Assembly (NCBI RefSeq): GCF_904849725.1
Contig: NC_058519.1
Location: forward strand, 538,540,316-538,604,315
Length of the DNA stretch: 64,000 nucleotides
Reading direction: 5' to 3'
Source: Hordeum vulgare subsp. vulgare
Lineage: Eukaryota; Streptophyta; Magnoliopsida; Poales; Poaceae
Position numbers and translations under genes: made by a program. This document shows positions 44,534 to 56,602 of this stretch, in pieces (position 1 is the first letter of the stretch; the number at the start of each line of letters is the position of its first letter). A model generated the notes under the pieces. It was not told where the DNA came from and did not search any database. It was given only the letters and a program-made list of their open reading frames with translations.

Positions 44534-45055
44534 ATACCCACCATTCCTTGCTCCATAAAAAATAATTATGTGAGAACTTCTTTATGTGATCTTGGTACAG
44601 GAGTGAGTGTTATGCCTTTCTCTCTTTACAAAAGGCTTTGTCTAGATAAACTGATCCCTACAGATATCTCTCTTCAAATGGATGATAAGTCAACATCCGT
44701 TCCTGTAGGTATTTGTGAGGATGTTCCCGTTGAGGTTGCTAATTGCTTGATCCCTATTGACTTTGTTGTGATTGACATGCCCGATGATGGAAGTATGTCT
44801 ATTATTCTTGGTAGACCTTTTCTTAACACCGCAGGTTCTACTATTGATTGCAATAAAGGAAAGGTGACCTTCCATGTTAATGAGAAGGAGCACATGGTAT
44901 ATTTTCTGAAGAAGATTGATAAAAGGCATGGCCTTAATTCCATTGAGAATATCGAGACCGTGAAGGTTGGAGAGTGGGATTGCCCTCTACATGTGCACCA
45001 CAAATACAAAACCATTATGGTGGGGACAATATCCATTGAAATAAAGGTACCATGA
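44534..45055 (+). pseudogene. Protease of element B, continuing after element A
   Basis: The frame is open from the ATACC duplication to the stop 45,053-45,055 and carries CDLGTGVSVMP (about 44,585-44,617) and ILGRPFLNTAGSTIDCNKG (about 44,803-44,860). Unlike the copy in element P it has no internal frameshift. It is separated from its own gag by element A (36,726-44,533), so it cannot be expressed as Gag-Pro. No reverse transcriptase follows. Confidence 0.82.
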
Positions 45056-45841
45056 TTGCTTTATAAGAAGTGAGACTTTTTGCTCAAATACAACACCTAT
45101 TTGGTAGTAAGACTTGATCAACCTTGCTAACAAATATGTTTTATATGAGTAAAAAGATAAGCTTGTTATGTTTTCATCTCCTTTATCTTTCATCCTCCTT
45201 GATGTACCAAAGTTTAATGTTTTTGAAGCTTCATATATTTAACCAGTGTTTCGAGCTTTGTGGATGTTTTGCAGCTTTCAGTATTTCGATTTTTTTTCAA
45301 AAGGAAGTTGTCAGAAAAATTCCAGAAAATTTATAATAAAAATTTCCATAAAAAAGAAACGCATTGGGCACCTGGAGCCATCCACGGGGGCATCCTTGGT
45401 CTAGGCGGCCAGCTGGCGCAGCCTGCCCCCTGGCCGCGCCCACAAGTCGCGTGGGCCCACCTAGGCTCCTTTCAAGGTACTTCTTCCTCCCTTCTCCCTC
45501 TCTCTCCAAAAATCTCGATTTTTCTCGTGGAGCTCGAGTTCTTGCTGTTCTTGGTGGTAAATTTCGATCTCTCTCTACAACCCATCATTTGCATTGAGAA
45601 TTTGAGCATTTGCTCCCTGATATGTGACTCCTCCACTCCTCCAATTAAAATTTTGATTGGTGGTCTTATTTGTTAGTATTTAGGAGCTCTTGGTGCTGTT
45701 CATATGAGCTTGCATGCATGCTTAGAAATTTATTTGTCAAGTTTTGATGCAAGCTTATGCATCAAGGAAGTGAGTAGAATAGTTTGCTCCAACACATTTT
45801 TGCTTAAACCTCCATTTTGTGATGAACCAAAAATTTCAGAA
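45056..45841 (+). other. Spacer between protease and ORF2 of element B
   Basis: The homologue of 1,447-2,233. Small ORFs at 45,260-45,676 and 45,704-45,841 are not shared in frame with P. No motif is recognised. Confidence 0.6.
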
Positions 45842-46914
45842 ATGAGCTTGTTTGGAAAAGCAAAAGGATGGCTTGGGAAGGAGAGACCCGAGCCTACTGA
45901 TAGACTAACTAGAGCTGCAGCTTCATCCTCTACTGTGAGGACAAGTTACAATGATGATATCGCGCCACCGGAGTTGTTCCACGAGACGGACATGACACGT
46001 GCCATGGCATACCTGTGTTCAGATTTCCTTATGGCGGTAGGTATTAAGGATGAGTTTGATAACCTCTGTGCAACTGCAGGTTTGACACATCTCGTAACAC
46101 GACGTGTGCAACAATATCCAAAACTCACCTATTATTTTGTCAACTGGTTTAGATATAATGATAAACTTCCATGATTGAATTCAGATTATATGAGGATGTC
46201 TTCACCATGTCTCTGGCAGAATTTTGTGATATTATAGGTGTGCGGAATGTCTGGAAGACGACCAAAATGAACGTTCAACCATACGAGCTGAAATCCCTAT
46301 TCGCTTCCCTTTGAAGTAAGGACCTGCAAGAATTTCACTTGGGGAAGATCTCCAGCATCTTGTTTCCTCACATCAGGTATTTCACATACTATATTGCTCA
46401 AGGGGTGCTAGCTCGTGACAAAACGAGTAACATTTCGGCTCCAAATCTCGCTATCTTGGCAGCCGCCCTCTTAGGAGATAACACGTATAATATTGGTGCT
46501 ATGATTGCTCGTCGCCTCGTCGCTAACAGCGGCAAAGGGCCTCACTTTGGTGGCATTTATGCCATGCTTATCCTCGAGCACCTCGGGCGCACTATGCGCA
46601 CGGATGATATGCCTTTTTCATTCATAAGCTTTGATCTTACCGCTATGAAGAGGCATGAGTTTGTTACTAGGACTTCCGAGTTTGGTAACCTTCTTTATAT
46701 TATGAGGTTTGGCGAGCTTACTACTCGCGAGATCCGTCTACCTGCACCACTTTTGTTTGATTACACTAGAAGGAATGGGTGGTCTTTCACCTCGACTGAG
46801 CTGGACGAGTTCGTGATCCAGCAACAGTTCCACAACCCCATGAAGGAGATTGTTCCCGAGGAAGAAGAGCGTTCTCTTTGTGAGGCCAGCCAGGCATCAG
46901 TGTACGTGCCCTAG
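45842..46914 (+). pseudogene. ORF2 of element B: ATHILA ORF-1-like protein, broken
   Basis: ATG 45,842 begins the same protein as at 2,234 in P. One base is missing near 46,167, so the first frame stops at 46,172-46,174. The second part has TGA at 46,312-46,314 where P has TGC, then is open to 46,914, where an early TAG shortens the C-terminus by about 30 codons relative to P. The conserved helices (FPHIRYFTYYIA, NIGAMIARRL, GGIYAMLILEHLG) are all present. The breaks differ from that in P, so each copy was inactivated separately. Function unknown; no signal peptide or membrane segment. Confidence 0.65.
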
Positions 46915-46980
46915 GCCTCATCTGATTCTTGGAGCCACCAGTACCACTTCGGAGCCGAGCTCAACTTAGACAAAAAGCCT

Positions 46981-46993
46981 AAGCTTGGGGGAG
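46981..46993 (+). other. Internal polypurine-tract-like motif of element B
   Basis: AAGCTTGGGGGAG occurs 67 bases after the ORF2 stop, as in element P (3,403-3,415). It is identical in core sequence to the true polypurine tract at 48,787-48,799. Confidence 0.55.
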
Positions 46994-48780
46994 TACGTAT
47001 CCTTCTCCCGTTTCACTCTGTCATCCGTAGCATCCTTTTTAAGTCTTTTCAGAGTTTTTGTGTGTTCCTCTTTGTTCTTTCTTTGCAAAAACAACAAAAA
47101 AGATTTTTCTTTTCTTTTGCTCACGTTTAACCTTTGGAAAACCCCAAAAGATTTCTTTTCTCTCTTTAGTTTGCTTTGTTTGCAGAGTTCAGCTCACGTC
47201 CATGGTTGTAATTGCACTTGATTATATTTTTCTATGTTCGATCATGCTAGTGACGATGCAATAATGACGAAGATCGACGGAAGGAATGCAACAAGGAAAG
47301 CCATTATGAACTCTATTTGTTTCTACTTTTGTACATATGCATGTACTTATGATCTAGAGGCCAGCTTGTAGCAACATAATGTTATGATTACAATGCTTTC
47401 CGAGTAGTTCATGCTTTCTTTGTGACTAGTCTCAAATAGCTAGAGTGCATAATGTGTTATTGAAATGTTTAGCATGCATTGCATTATTCATGGTTTGGCA
47501 TATTAGAGTGGTATTTCCCTTAGGAGAGTTTTTGGATTGACTTGGCACATGCTTACACATGTTTATGACTAGAAGTCTATCAAGCCTTGATGATCTTTTA
47601 TTTCAGAATAGTTATACCGCTTTCATGCCCGATTCAATGTTGCATTGTCGCTCTGCATGATTATGACTGTTATTGCTCTCTAGTTGGTCACTTCCCCATC
47701 TTTTGCTAGCCTTTGCCTGTACTAAGCGGACTGAGTGCTTGTGCATCCGAAATCCTTAAAACCAGTTGCGCCATATGAGTCCACCATACCTACCTATAAG
47801 CGGTATTTATGTGCCTTCCTAAGTAAATTTGCATGTTCCATGTTCTAAAATTTCAAATAATTATTTTGTTTTGTATGCCTGAATTGCTCATGTAATGAAT
47901 AGGGGCTATCAGTATCTTCCATGCTAAGTAGGTTATTCTCAAGATAGGTGTTGATTCACTATCATTCACGAGAAAGTGGCTTGTAACCGGGATGCCCAGT
48001 TCCATGCTCAGAGTCAAATAAAATTTAATGAAACAAAACTCCCCCATGATTGTTGTTTGAATGGACGGTACACGTGGACTCGGTCCGCTGTGGAGTGTGA
48101 TCGATTGGTGGAGGGGGAGTCAAAACTTTACTTTTCTGCTTGGGAACCGCCTATAATGTATTTAGCATGGAAGATATTGAGATCTCTTAGTTGTTACGTT
48201 GACAATGAAAGCATACCAACCAAAATTTTGATTTATCTCTGTTTTAAACCTCAAGCTCTGGCACCTCTACAAATCAATGCTTCCCTCTGCGAAGGGCCTA
48301 TATATTTTACTTTTCTATTGAGTCGTCCTCTTCTTTTAAAAAGCACCAACTATAGAGAGTATAATTGTCATTCTAAGTGTAATGTGCATTGTCCCAAAGC
48401 ACCACATTGTCTTCTGCATGATTGTGATATTGCTTATTCTGAAATATTTATTTCTAGTATCCTTTAAGACTCCGAAGGAGCGTCTGCATTTATGTTTTGC
48501 TTCACTAATGGGGCTAGTGAGATGCCACTCTAGTATATCCAAGTCATGTGCATTGTGATCTTGTTATGATTTTCAGTTACATATTATTCATTCTTAGTTG
48601 TTTGAAACTCTTCACATGATCGAAGAATTTCTCCGTGCATTGTCTTTGTAGCATTATTCCAATACTTGTTGGACTTGTTCGTAGTGCATGCTTATATACA
48701 TCTGATGAAGCAAAAGAGTTTGTGAAAGTTCTGTTTGTCGCGTTCAGTTCTTTGAACTGAATTGCTTGAGGAAAAGCAAT
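46994..48780 (+). other. Non-coding 3' tract of element B
   Basis: 1.8 kb matching 3,416-5,190 of element P. ORFs such as 47,976-48,467 are not shared in frame with P. No gene is supported. Confidence 0.65.
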
Positions 48781-48786
48781 ATGCTA

Positions 48787-48799
48787 AGCTTGGGGGAGT
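48787..48799 (+). other. Polypurine tract of element B
   Basis: AAGCTTGGGGGAG(T) directly precedes the 3' LTR start TGATACG at 48,800. Confidence 0.88.
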
Positions 48800-50166
48800 T
48801 GATACGTCTCAAACATATTGAATTTTCCAAACACTTTTGCTAATGTTTTGGCCTCATTCTTGCATGATTTGAATGAAACTAACCCGGACTGACACTGTTT
48901 TCAATAGAGTTATTTGTATGGTTTTCTTGTGCGCAGGAAAATGGATATTTAGATGTCCCAGAAAATTCCCAAAAAAATAGAGAAAATCCACGCACCAGGA
49001 GGAACCATGGGCCAGAAGATGGGCCACAGGGGAGCCACAAGGCCCACAGGCGACCTGCTGGCACGGCCGCCTGGGTGGGTCCCACCCCCTCTGGTGCCCT
49101 ACTTTGTCTCCTATTTACCCGTGATGCAGAAATCCCAGAACAGAAGTCGTTTTGCAAGTTCTCGACGCGGAGCCGCCGCCACCCTTGGTTCTTCTTCGGG
49201 AGAGCTAATCTGGAGGCTGTTTTGGCCTCCGGAGAGGGGAAATCATCGCCATCGTCATCACCATCACCACTCCATCATCTTCCCATGGCTTCTCCCATCA
49301 TGTGTGAGTAATTCCCTGCTGTAGGTGAAGGGTATGGGAGAGATTGGATGAGTTAGGTCATGTAATAGTTCGTCGGATTGTTGGGGGCATGTTGCCTATC
49401 ATCTACTATGGTGTTTATCATCTTGGATACTACTTGTTACTCTTAATGATTGTCACTTTGGGCCCGAGTGCCATGATTTCAGATCTGAATACCTTATGTT
49501 TTCATGAATATATTTGTGTTCTAGATCATATCTATGAGTAGTATGCACCTATTATAGTCCGAAACCGGCGATCCCAATGGTGACAGCTTGGGACACCAAA
49601 GGGGATAGACTATAGTTTGAGGATTCCATGTGTCCATTGAATGTTAATGCTTTGTTCCGGTGCTCTTTGACATGAGCACCTTAATCTCCATAAGTTCCTT
49701 TTGGCCCCGTTGATAGTGGGATGGTAACCAAAAAGTTGTTGTGCAAGTTCTTATTGCAAGCACGCACGACTACCTCGAGATACATGCCTAATGTTTGATA
49801 TATGCCTAGATGATCATTACTTTTCTATGTGCCTTTACCCAAGTGAAATACATGATATCTCTCATCCATGACCAACCATCCATCTCCCTAGCCTACAGTG
49901 TTTTAATACTTCTAGTTACAAGTAACTTTACTTTCACCGTTTTACTTTCGTTGCTTTGCCACTATTATTTTCGTTGCCACCTTCACTTCCATATCACCGT
50001 TGCAACTAATATTTCGTTGCCAAGCAAGTATCTTTCAGGTGCGATTGAGTTGACAACTCAACTGTTAAAGCTTATAAATATTCTTTGGCTCCCCTTGTGT
50101 CGAATCAATAAATTGGGTTAACTTAACCGTGAAGACTGTTGTGATCCCTACACTTGTGGGTTATCA
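48800..50166 (+). repeat. 3' LTR of element B (1,367 bp)
   Basis: Begins TGATACGTCTCAAACATATTG and ends GTGGGTTATCA, followed by the target duplication AGCTC (50,167-50,171) and then solo LTR C. Confidence 0.92.
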
Positions 50167-50172
50167 AGCTCC

Positions 50173-50180
50173 TATATAAA
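50173..50180 (+). promoter_or_regulatory. TATA box of solo LTR C
   Basis: TATATAAA followed by GGCCTCCCCCGG and a pyrimidine-rich tract looks like an LTR core promoter on the + strand. The 3' LTR end of element B lies only six bases upstream, so any upstream control sequence of LTR C has been replaced by element B. Confidence 0.5.
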
Positions 50181-52751
50181 GGCCTCCCCCGGCTCTTCTC
50201 TGACCCCCTTGAGCCTCACCACACACCCAATCGACTCACTGCCCACTGCAATCGAGCTATCCGAGCACCGGTGCTCAGGATCGACCGAGGCGCCGCCGCG
50301 TCGGAGATCAGTCGATCTCGGGACACAGGCCTGCTCCGGCGCTCCTTCGGCTCCCATTCTGACCACAATCGACTCCTTTATCATCTCCACCTCTTCTCGG
50401 ACCATCTCCACTCTATAAACATCGTCGTCGTCCATCTCTTGAAAGCCTCTGTTGCGGCCAACTCGTCGCCGATGATTCCAGCCACCTCCCGCTGTCCCTC
50501 GACCACCACCCGAACGGCGGGAGTGTAGGGAACCCATTCCTACACTAGCCTTTCCTCGCCATCACCTGTGTTGTCGCCGGTGAGCACCTCCCTCTCTTTG
50601 TCCCAAGGTTGAAGACGACCTGACAGGGGCGCCCCACCTGTGAGCGTCTCCCTCTCTCCCTGCTTTCCCCCTTGTAGTCATTGGTCGCAGGGCCCCGCAC
50701 GTTAGGTTTAAACCTCACGGCGCGCGGGCTGGTTGGTTGGCTGGCCAGTTGGGCCAGCCCAGGTGTTGGTTGGCTCACGCGTGGCCACTTGGCCTTTTCC
50801 CTTTTTCTTTTTAGGATTTAATTAGTTAAATCCCACAAGGTTTTTAATATTGCCAATTCAAATAATTTTTCCACCATAATTCTTTTTTAAATGTAGAGAA
50901 TTTAATAAAACTATTTGTGTAATTTTTAGAGAAACTTTTGTGTATAAGTTTATTTTAAAATCTAGTTTAAAGCTATATCAGCCTGCGCTAAAAAGTTTTT
51001 AAAACCTTTTCTTCTCCAAGGTCTGAAACAAATATTTTTATAAGTGAAGTTGGTATTTTACAGAATAGGGTAACATTTTAGAAATGGATTGTGTGTTTTG
51101 TTTTTGTTGTGATCCTTATTATTTTATATTTTATCGCGATGATAGATCACGTGATTGACGAAGGACTTGGACCCGAAGATCTTGAAGACCCAGGAGACTT
51201 TGGTGACCAAGGCAAGCAACCCTTTGACCATGTCTCAGGAAATATTTTATGCATTCCATGTTTAATATCCCATTTCGATGCATATAATCATGATGGATTC
51301 GGTAAACCCCCGGTAGGGTGTTTCCGATGGCTTTTAAACAATACTTGCATGAGAAGCATGACCCTACCATCTATGAGGGTCACGCTGATAAAAAGTTGAT
51401 AAGTAGATAGTAATGATACACTTAGGATGAGCATATGCATGGTGATGGTAACATGGGGGTGATTTCAAAAGCTTTTCAAAAAACCCGTCGGGTGCCAGTA
51501 ATGCCCGAGGGTGATGGTGTGAGATGGTGACCACTTGACGATAAGTGTTGTACCAGGAAGGATTTGGTGTGTGTGGTTTCGGAAACGGGATTAGATTTAG
51601 GATTTATCGACCGTCCAAACCTTACATGTGCGACCACGATACCCCTATGGGACGAGGCTTTGTTGATTACTCTAGTAAGTACTAGCAAAGAGCCTGCATT
51701 ACTAGTGAAGGGAGTGACATGGTCACTCTCGAGACGGGGTCGTGCTAGGTAGGACGACTATGTTGTTTTTACAAGTTTCGGGCACACCGTTGGTCACCGC
51801 ATGGATGATACGATCTATAGTTGATGCTCATGAGATGTACATCATGTGGGTTGGGTACCAATTGAGTGGACTCTTTGTCTAGTGTCGCTAGGGGAAAGGC
51901 ATTGATCGGGTACTTACCTCGGTATGGAAAATACCGCAAGTCATGGATGACACAGAATTTTCCCGAATCTCGTGGGTACAACGCACAATCTCTGCAGAGT
52001 CTAAAACTATTTGAATAACCGTGTCCATGGTCAAGGACAATTGGGTTGTGCTGCTTAAACTACGTCTAGTGGTTTCCGCATAAACCAAGTGTGCGTGCGT
52101 GTTAAAGGTGTTACACGAGAAAGAGGTTACTTGAGTCAAGTCGGGTGACTTGGCATGGAGGGTGAGCATGAGGTGTTCAGCCCTCGGAATAATTGTTGAT
52201 ATCTGTAACTTGTTCAGGTGATTACCATTTACCTTATGATGCATAACCATACAAGTACTTAACCATGTTATTGCATTTAAGGAAAAACTTGCTTTCCACA
52301 AAGGCTGTAGCCAACAACTATAGCATGTTTCATTCTGCATTGTCCGCATCATGGGTTGCTTGCGAGTACATTCAATGTACTCATTGGCTTGCCACTGGTT
52401 ATTTAATTGGCCAGTCATGGAAGAACTGGAGTAAGGAGAAGAGTTGGTCATCAGAGACGAACACGCGATCTAGGACGCTTCCGAGTCAAAATGCCTATAG
52501 GTTAAGGCAGATGGCATGGGTTCACATTATCTACCAAGTTATCCACAGCTAGTAGTATCTTGGGGTGTCAGCTTAATAAGCCATATTTATGTAATGACTT
52601 GGCCATAATGGCCCTATCTGTATAAGACATTAATTCTGGATGTAAGACTCTTATTATTCACTATCTGTGTGTTTAGTGAGCATTGATCTGTGATCACTGT
52701 ACACGTGTATTTCGGCGATCTCGACCTACAAGTCGGGGTCCCCATATCAAT

Positions 52752-55289
52752 GCCCATTTCTGCACTGTATCCTCATAGGTAAGCTTAAGGATGCTGCCTC
52801 CATCCATGAGGACTCATGTGAGATGGTACCCGTCAATGATGGAATCGAGTACCAAAGTCGCTGACCCCCATGTCGAATACTGGTAGGGTGGTCCGTGCGA
52901 TCATAGGTGATCGGGCATGCCGACCATGGATTGTACATCAGGCTACTGGCTCTATAGCATATACGTCCCAAAGCACACGCTTCCTCTCCATTTTGGGCAA
53001 GTGGGTGACGTAAATCATCTTCACTGTTTTTACTTCAGGGGGAAACTACTTTTGCCCCCCGCTGTTCGGGCAACGAGGTTCTTCGTCGTCCTTGCTACGA
53101 GGGCTCTTGGCCTGATCTTCGTCCATGCTCTTGCTCGCTGCCTTGATCACCCAACAATTACGGTTGGTGTGAGTAGCAGGCTTGTTCTGAGTGCGATGTA
53201 TTTGATATGGCCTTTCAAGTATCCAACATGGTCGTCCTATCCTGATTTCCTTTGAAAGGTTTCTTCTTGGGTCCAGGCCTGGAGTTGCTGAATCCGGCAT
53301 TGACTGTCGTGTCATCAACCTCACCGCTGTTGTGCCGACGCTTATTCTTGTTACGTCGTGTCTTTCCATTTCCACCCCAAACTGTAGAAGTGTCGGGGTT
53401 TGAGGGATGATTACTCCGACGAGCCAGCCAAGTATCCTCACCCACACAATGGCGGGTCATGAGGGAAGTAAGGGCGACCATTGTCCTCGAACTTTCCTAT
53501 CCAAGCGTACGGGGTAGCCACTCGTCTCGTATGTTGTTGCAGAAGGAAGCTAATGCCTCAACATCCAAGCAATCAACAATCTGATTTTTCTTGCTGAGGA
53601 ATATGTTCTAGAATTGCTGAGATGACTCATCCGGACACTGGATTATGTGGCTCAAGTCATCGAACCCGGGTGGCTGAACATAAGTGCCTTGAAAGTTGTC
53701 TCAAAAAGCATCTTCAAGATCCTCCCAATTACCGATGGAATTTTCTGGGAGGCTGTTCAGCCAGTGCCTAGCCGGCTTTTGAGCTTTAGTGGTAAGTATT
53801 TGATGGCGTGGAGGTCATCTTCGCGAGCCATGTGGATGTGGAGGAGGAAAGATCCGTACGGCCGGATCTATTGTCTCATCATACTGCTCGATATTTACGA
53901 GTTTAAACCCTTCGGGGAACTAATGCCGCACCACTTCATGTGTGAAGCACATTGGGTGAGAGGCTCCCCTTATCCGAGTTGTGTCATGTCGGAGATCGGA
54001 CGAGGTCCTACCGTGTTGCGTATCCCGAACTCCATCGCTATGATTGGGTCGATCTTGGTATCTATCTTGTATCACTGAAGTAACACAGGTAACTTTTGGT
54101 TTGCCCTTGTCGCTCCTGTCCATACCCCTCTTCAATGACCAAGACCTTTGTCCATCTTTCATTGATGGAGTCTTGTTCGGCTTTGAGCTGTCTCTCCTTT
54201 AGTTTAAGAATCCAATCAGTGGCTATGAGATGCTGCCTGAATACTTCCTGATCCAATGGGTCTTCGGGGATGATGAAATCCTCATCTCCTAGGCTCTCCT
54301 CCTTCTCGATCGGAGGGACATAGTTGATGTCTTCGAAATCACCGAGATCTTCAGGTTGATCTATATCTATGTATCCTGGTAGGTCGAGGTCGTATTTAGG
54401 GTCAGAGGGTTTTGGGGATTTGGCAAGGTTTTCGATATCCTCACGTATGGATTTCCCCTGTGCCCGCATTCTCTTCCTTGACCTTACAAGCTTTAGGCTT
54501 TTTGCGCTCGTGACGACGCTTGACGAGATCGTCGCCATTGTTGTTGACTGGGGTGTCATCATCGCTTTTCCCCGTGTCACCCTCGTCCTTTGGGGTGTCC
54601 ACCATGTAGACGTCATACCTGGAGGTGGCTATCCATCGTCTCTTTACGGGAGGACTCGGTGATTGGATAGTCGTGTCCATATCTTCGGCTTTTTCAGAGG
54701 ATAAGTCTAACACATCGGTTAGATCTTCAATAGTGGTGATGAAGTGGGTGGTGGGTGGGGAATAAAGTTCCCCGCACCTACTCCTAGGGCCGAAAGGGTC
54801 CTGGATCGGGGTCAGCCCGTCCAAACCATGTGCAGTTTGCACTTGGGTCATCGTCTCATTTGACCATGAGAGATTTTCCGGACTAATCCTCGGAGCCCAA
54901 GCAGAGCTATATTGTGGAGCTTCAACGTAGGAAGTGTGTTCGTGCGGGATTACCCTCGGGCCCTTGAACACCTTGGTCAGATGTTGGCTCGAGACCGAAT
55001 CAAGGTTAGAATCTATTCTGGACTCAAGGTCAGGAAGAGGACCCGAAGTTAAGGCTTCAGAATTTTTGAGCTCTTCGGCCAAGGCCGAGACCTCACAGAA
55101 GATCAGGTCGCCTCGGGTGTTATCGATGAATTCCAACTCGCCGAACTTAAATTCCTGACCCAAGGTGTTCCGATTGATCTGGTGGTGAGCCACCTTGACG
55201 TGTGGGGTGATACTGCTAAAAGCATGGGGTTGGTCGGAGATGAAGATATCTCCGGCCTTGACATCATAGCTGGTGACCAAGCGAGCCAT
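52752..55289 (-). pseudogene. gag: gag and protease N-terminus of element D (frameshifted)
   Basis: On the - strand a Met at 55,289 (MARLVTSYDVKAGDIF) starts a frame open to 54,441. A shift leads to a Glu/Lys-rich coiled-coil segment (54,620-54,062), then the conserved gag core in a broken frame (about 53,950-53,500; motifs HWLNSLPENSIGNWEDL and FQGTY). Lys/Arg-rich C-terminal pieces follow (53,481-53,046) and finally the segment NPWSACPITYDRTDHP with the protease D-G-G-S near 52,790-52,808. The coding region then meets solo LTR C and continues at 31,425. At least four frameshifts make it a pseudogene. Order and motifs fit a Tat-lineage Gag-Pro. Confidence 0.75.
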
Positions 55290-55342
55290 TGAGCCTTTTT
55301 GTGATATTAGAGTGGAGATCTCAATGGAAGCACCAACTTCGG

Positions 55343-55804
55343 TGTCAAAACCGACTGATCTTGAGTAGGGGGTCCGAACAGTGGATCTAGGGTCGATGGG
55401 TAACAAGAGACGAAGACGATGCTGCTTTATCCATGTTCGGGCCCTCTTGATGGAGGTAAGCCCCTACATCACGCTCTTGTTGGAATTGACAGGATATGAG
55501 TACACAGTTGATCTACCGCGAGATCGAATGTTGTGGTCTAAACCCTAATCCTAATGAGCTTAATGTATCCTCTGAACTATGGCCCTATGACTTATATAAG
55601 TGCCAGGGGTACTAGGGTTACACAAGGTCGGTTACAATAGAGAAGTAATACGTCAATTGCTACATCACCTTGGATTAAACGCCAAGTCTTCGAAAGAGTC
55701 CACCTCGAATCTAATACCTCTACTAATGGTCGAACATGCCTGGGAGTCCGACCCATGAGAATAGGCACACGGCCCAAGGACCCCCCTAATCCCGGACTAC
55801 CTCA
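55343..55804 (-). repeat. 5' LTR of element D (462 bp)
   Basis: The + strand starts TGTCAAAACCGACTGATC and ends GGACTACCTCA. It is homologous to 23,705-24,169 with about 15% difference. Inside it (lower coordinates) a short leader leads to gag. A primer site is not obvious; TTGGTGCTTCC close to the LTR end is a possible remnant. Confidence 0.87.
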
Positions 55805-56588
55805 CGTATCAAGACATGTAATAGGTGCATACATCTTGCAAGATAGGATCTAAACACTTTTCATATTCAGAGAGAACACAATAAGTTTAGGTCTTAAATC
55901 ATGGCACTCGGGCCCTAGTGACAAGCATTAAGCATAGCAAAGTCATATCAACATCAATCTCAGAACATAATGGATACTAGGGATCAAGCCCTACCAACTT
56001 AACTCAATTACGTGATCAATATCATCCAAACCCTATGACTAACCAACGATCCTACAAAGGAATTACTCACTCCTAGTGGTGAGGATCATGGAATTGTTGA
56101 TGGAGAAGGATTGGTGATGACGACAGTGACGAACCCCCCTCTCCACAGCCAAAAACAGGGTCCAAATCAGCCCTCCGGAGGAAGAACACAAGGTGGTGGC
56201 GGCTCCATCTCGTAGATCACGATGAAAAGTTCTCTCCGTTTTTTCTACGAATATGTGAATTTATAGGACTAGAAATAGGGTCTTAGGAGGATCGTGAGCC
56301 CCACCACACAAGAGGACGTACCCAAGGGGGTGGGCGCGCCCTGTTGCCTCGTGGGCCATAGACATCCCCCTCGAGTGGGTCTTTGCTTCATAATTCATTA
56401 TAAATCCCAGAAATAATTCACGAAGTTTCGTCCAATTCTGAGAACTTTTATTTCCGCACAAAAATAACACCAAGGCAGTTGTGTTGAAAACTGCGTTAGT
56501 CCGGGTTAGTTTCATTCAAATCATACAAATTAGACTCTAAAACAAGAGCAAAAGTATTTGGAAAAGTAGATATGTTGGAGACATATCA

Positions 56589-56602
56589 ACTCCCCCAAGC
56601 TT
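56589..56602 (-). other. Polypurine tract of element E
   Basis: On the - strand AAGCTTGGGGGAGT abuts the LTR start at 56,588, identical to that of element B. Confidence 0.85.

Larger units (their letters stand above)
33142..50166 (+). mobile_element. Element B: complete non-autonomous Athila-like Gypsy (P family), split by element A
   Basis: LTRs 33,142-34,515 and 48,800-50,166 are flanked by AGCTC (33,137-33,141 and 50,167-50,171). The order is LTR, primer site, gag, protease, spacer, ORF2, internal polypurine-like motif, 1.8 kb tract, polypurine tract, LTR. Removing element A leaves about 9.2 kb. No reverse transcriptase, RNase H or integrase is present, matching element P. The LTRs differ by roughly 5-8% by eye. 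It inserted in solo LTR C just upstream of that LTR's TATA box. Confidence 0.92.
31426..52746 (+). repeat. Solo LTR C, about 4.3 kb of its own, split by element B
   Basis: Own sequence is 31,426-33,141 and 50,172-52,746, about 4,291 bp. It starts TGTCACACCGTG and ends GGTCCCCATA (CA changed to TA), flanked by TCAAT at 31,421-31,425 and 52,747-52,751. The protease frame of element D resumes exactly across these duplications, which proves the insertion borders. A TATATAAA box (50,173-50,180) lies about 1.7 kb into the LTR. There is no primer site, polypurine tract or coding region. A very long Gypsy LTR is the best reading; a non-autonomous element without recognisable LTR structure is the alternative. 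Confidence 0.75.
23705..55804 (-). mobile_element. Element D: old Tat/Retand-like Gypsy with antisense ORF, no reverse transcriptase
   Basis: LTRs of 465 and 462 bp (23,705-24,169 and 55,343-55,804) bound it, with gag (52,752-55,289) and protease (30,997-31,425) on the - strand and a multi-exon antisense ORF on the + strand (24,732-29,707). Solo LTRs N and C (with B and A) are nested inside. Between the protease remnant and the antisense ORF there is no reverse transcriptase, RNase H or integrase, so it was defective or was deleted. LTRs differ by about 15% by eye, making it the oldest dated layer. The flanks ATCGA and CGTAT are not a clean target duplication. Confidence 0.85.
23068..56588 (-). 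repeat. 3' LTR of Gypsy element E, split by element D
   Basis: Own sequence is 23,068-23,704 and 55,805-56,588, about 1,421 bp. On the - strand it begins TGATATGTCTCCAACATATC (56,588) and ends CTTGTGGGTTATCA (23,068). These are the same ends as the LTRs of P and B, to which it is related along its length, including the GTTTTCAACA/AACCCGGACT segment. A polypurine tract beside the 56,588 end shows it is the 3' LTR of an element whose internal part continues to the right. It lies in the gag of M. Confidence 0.85.
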
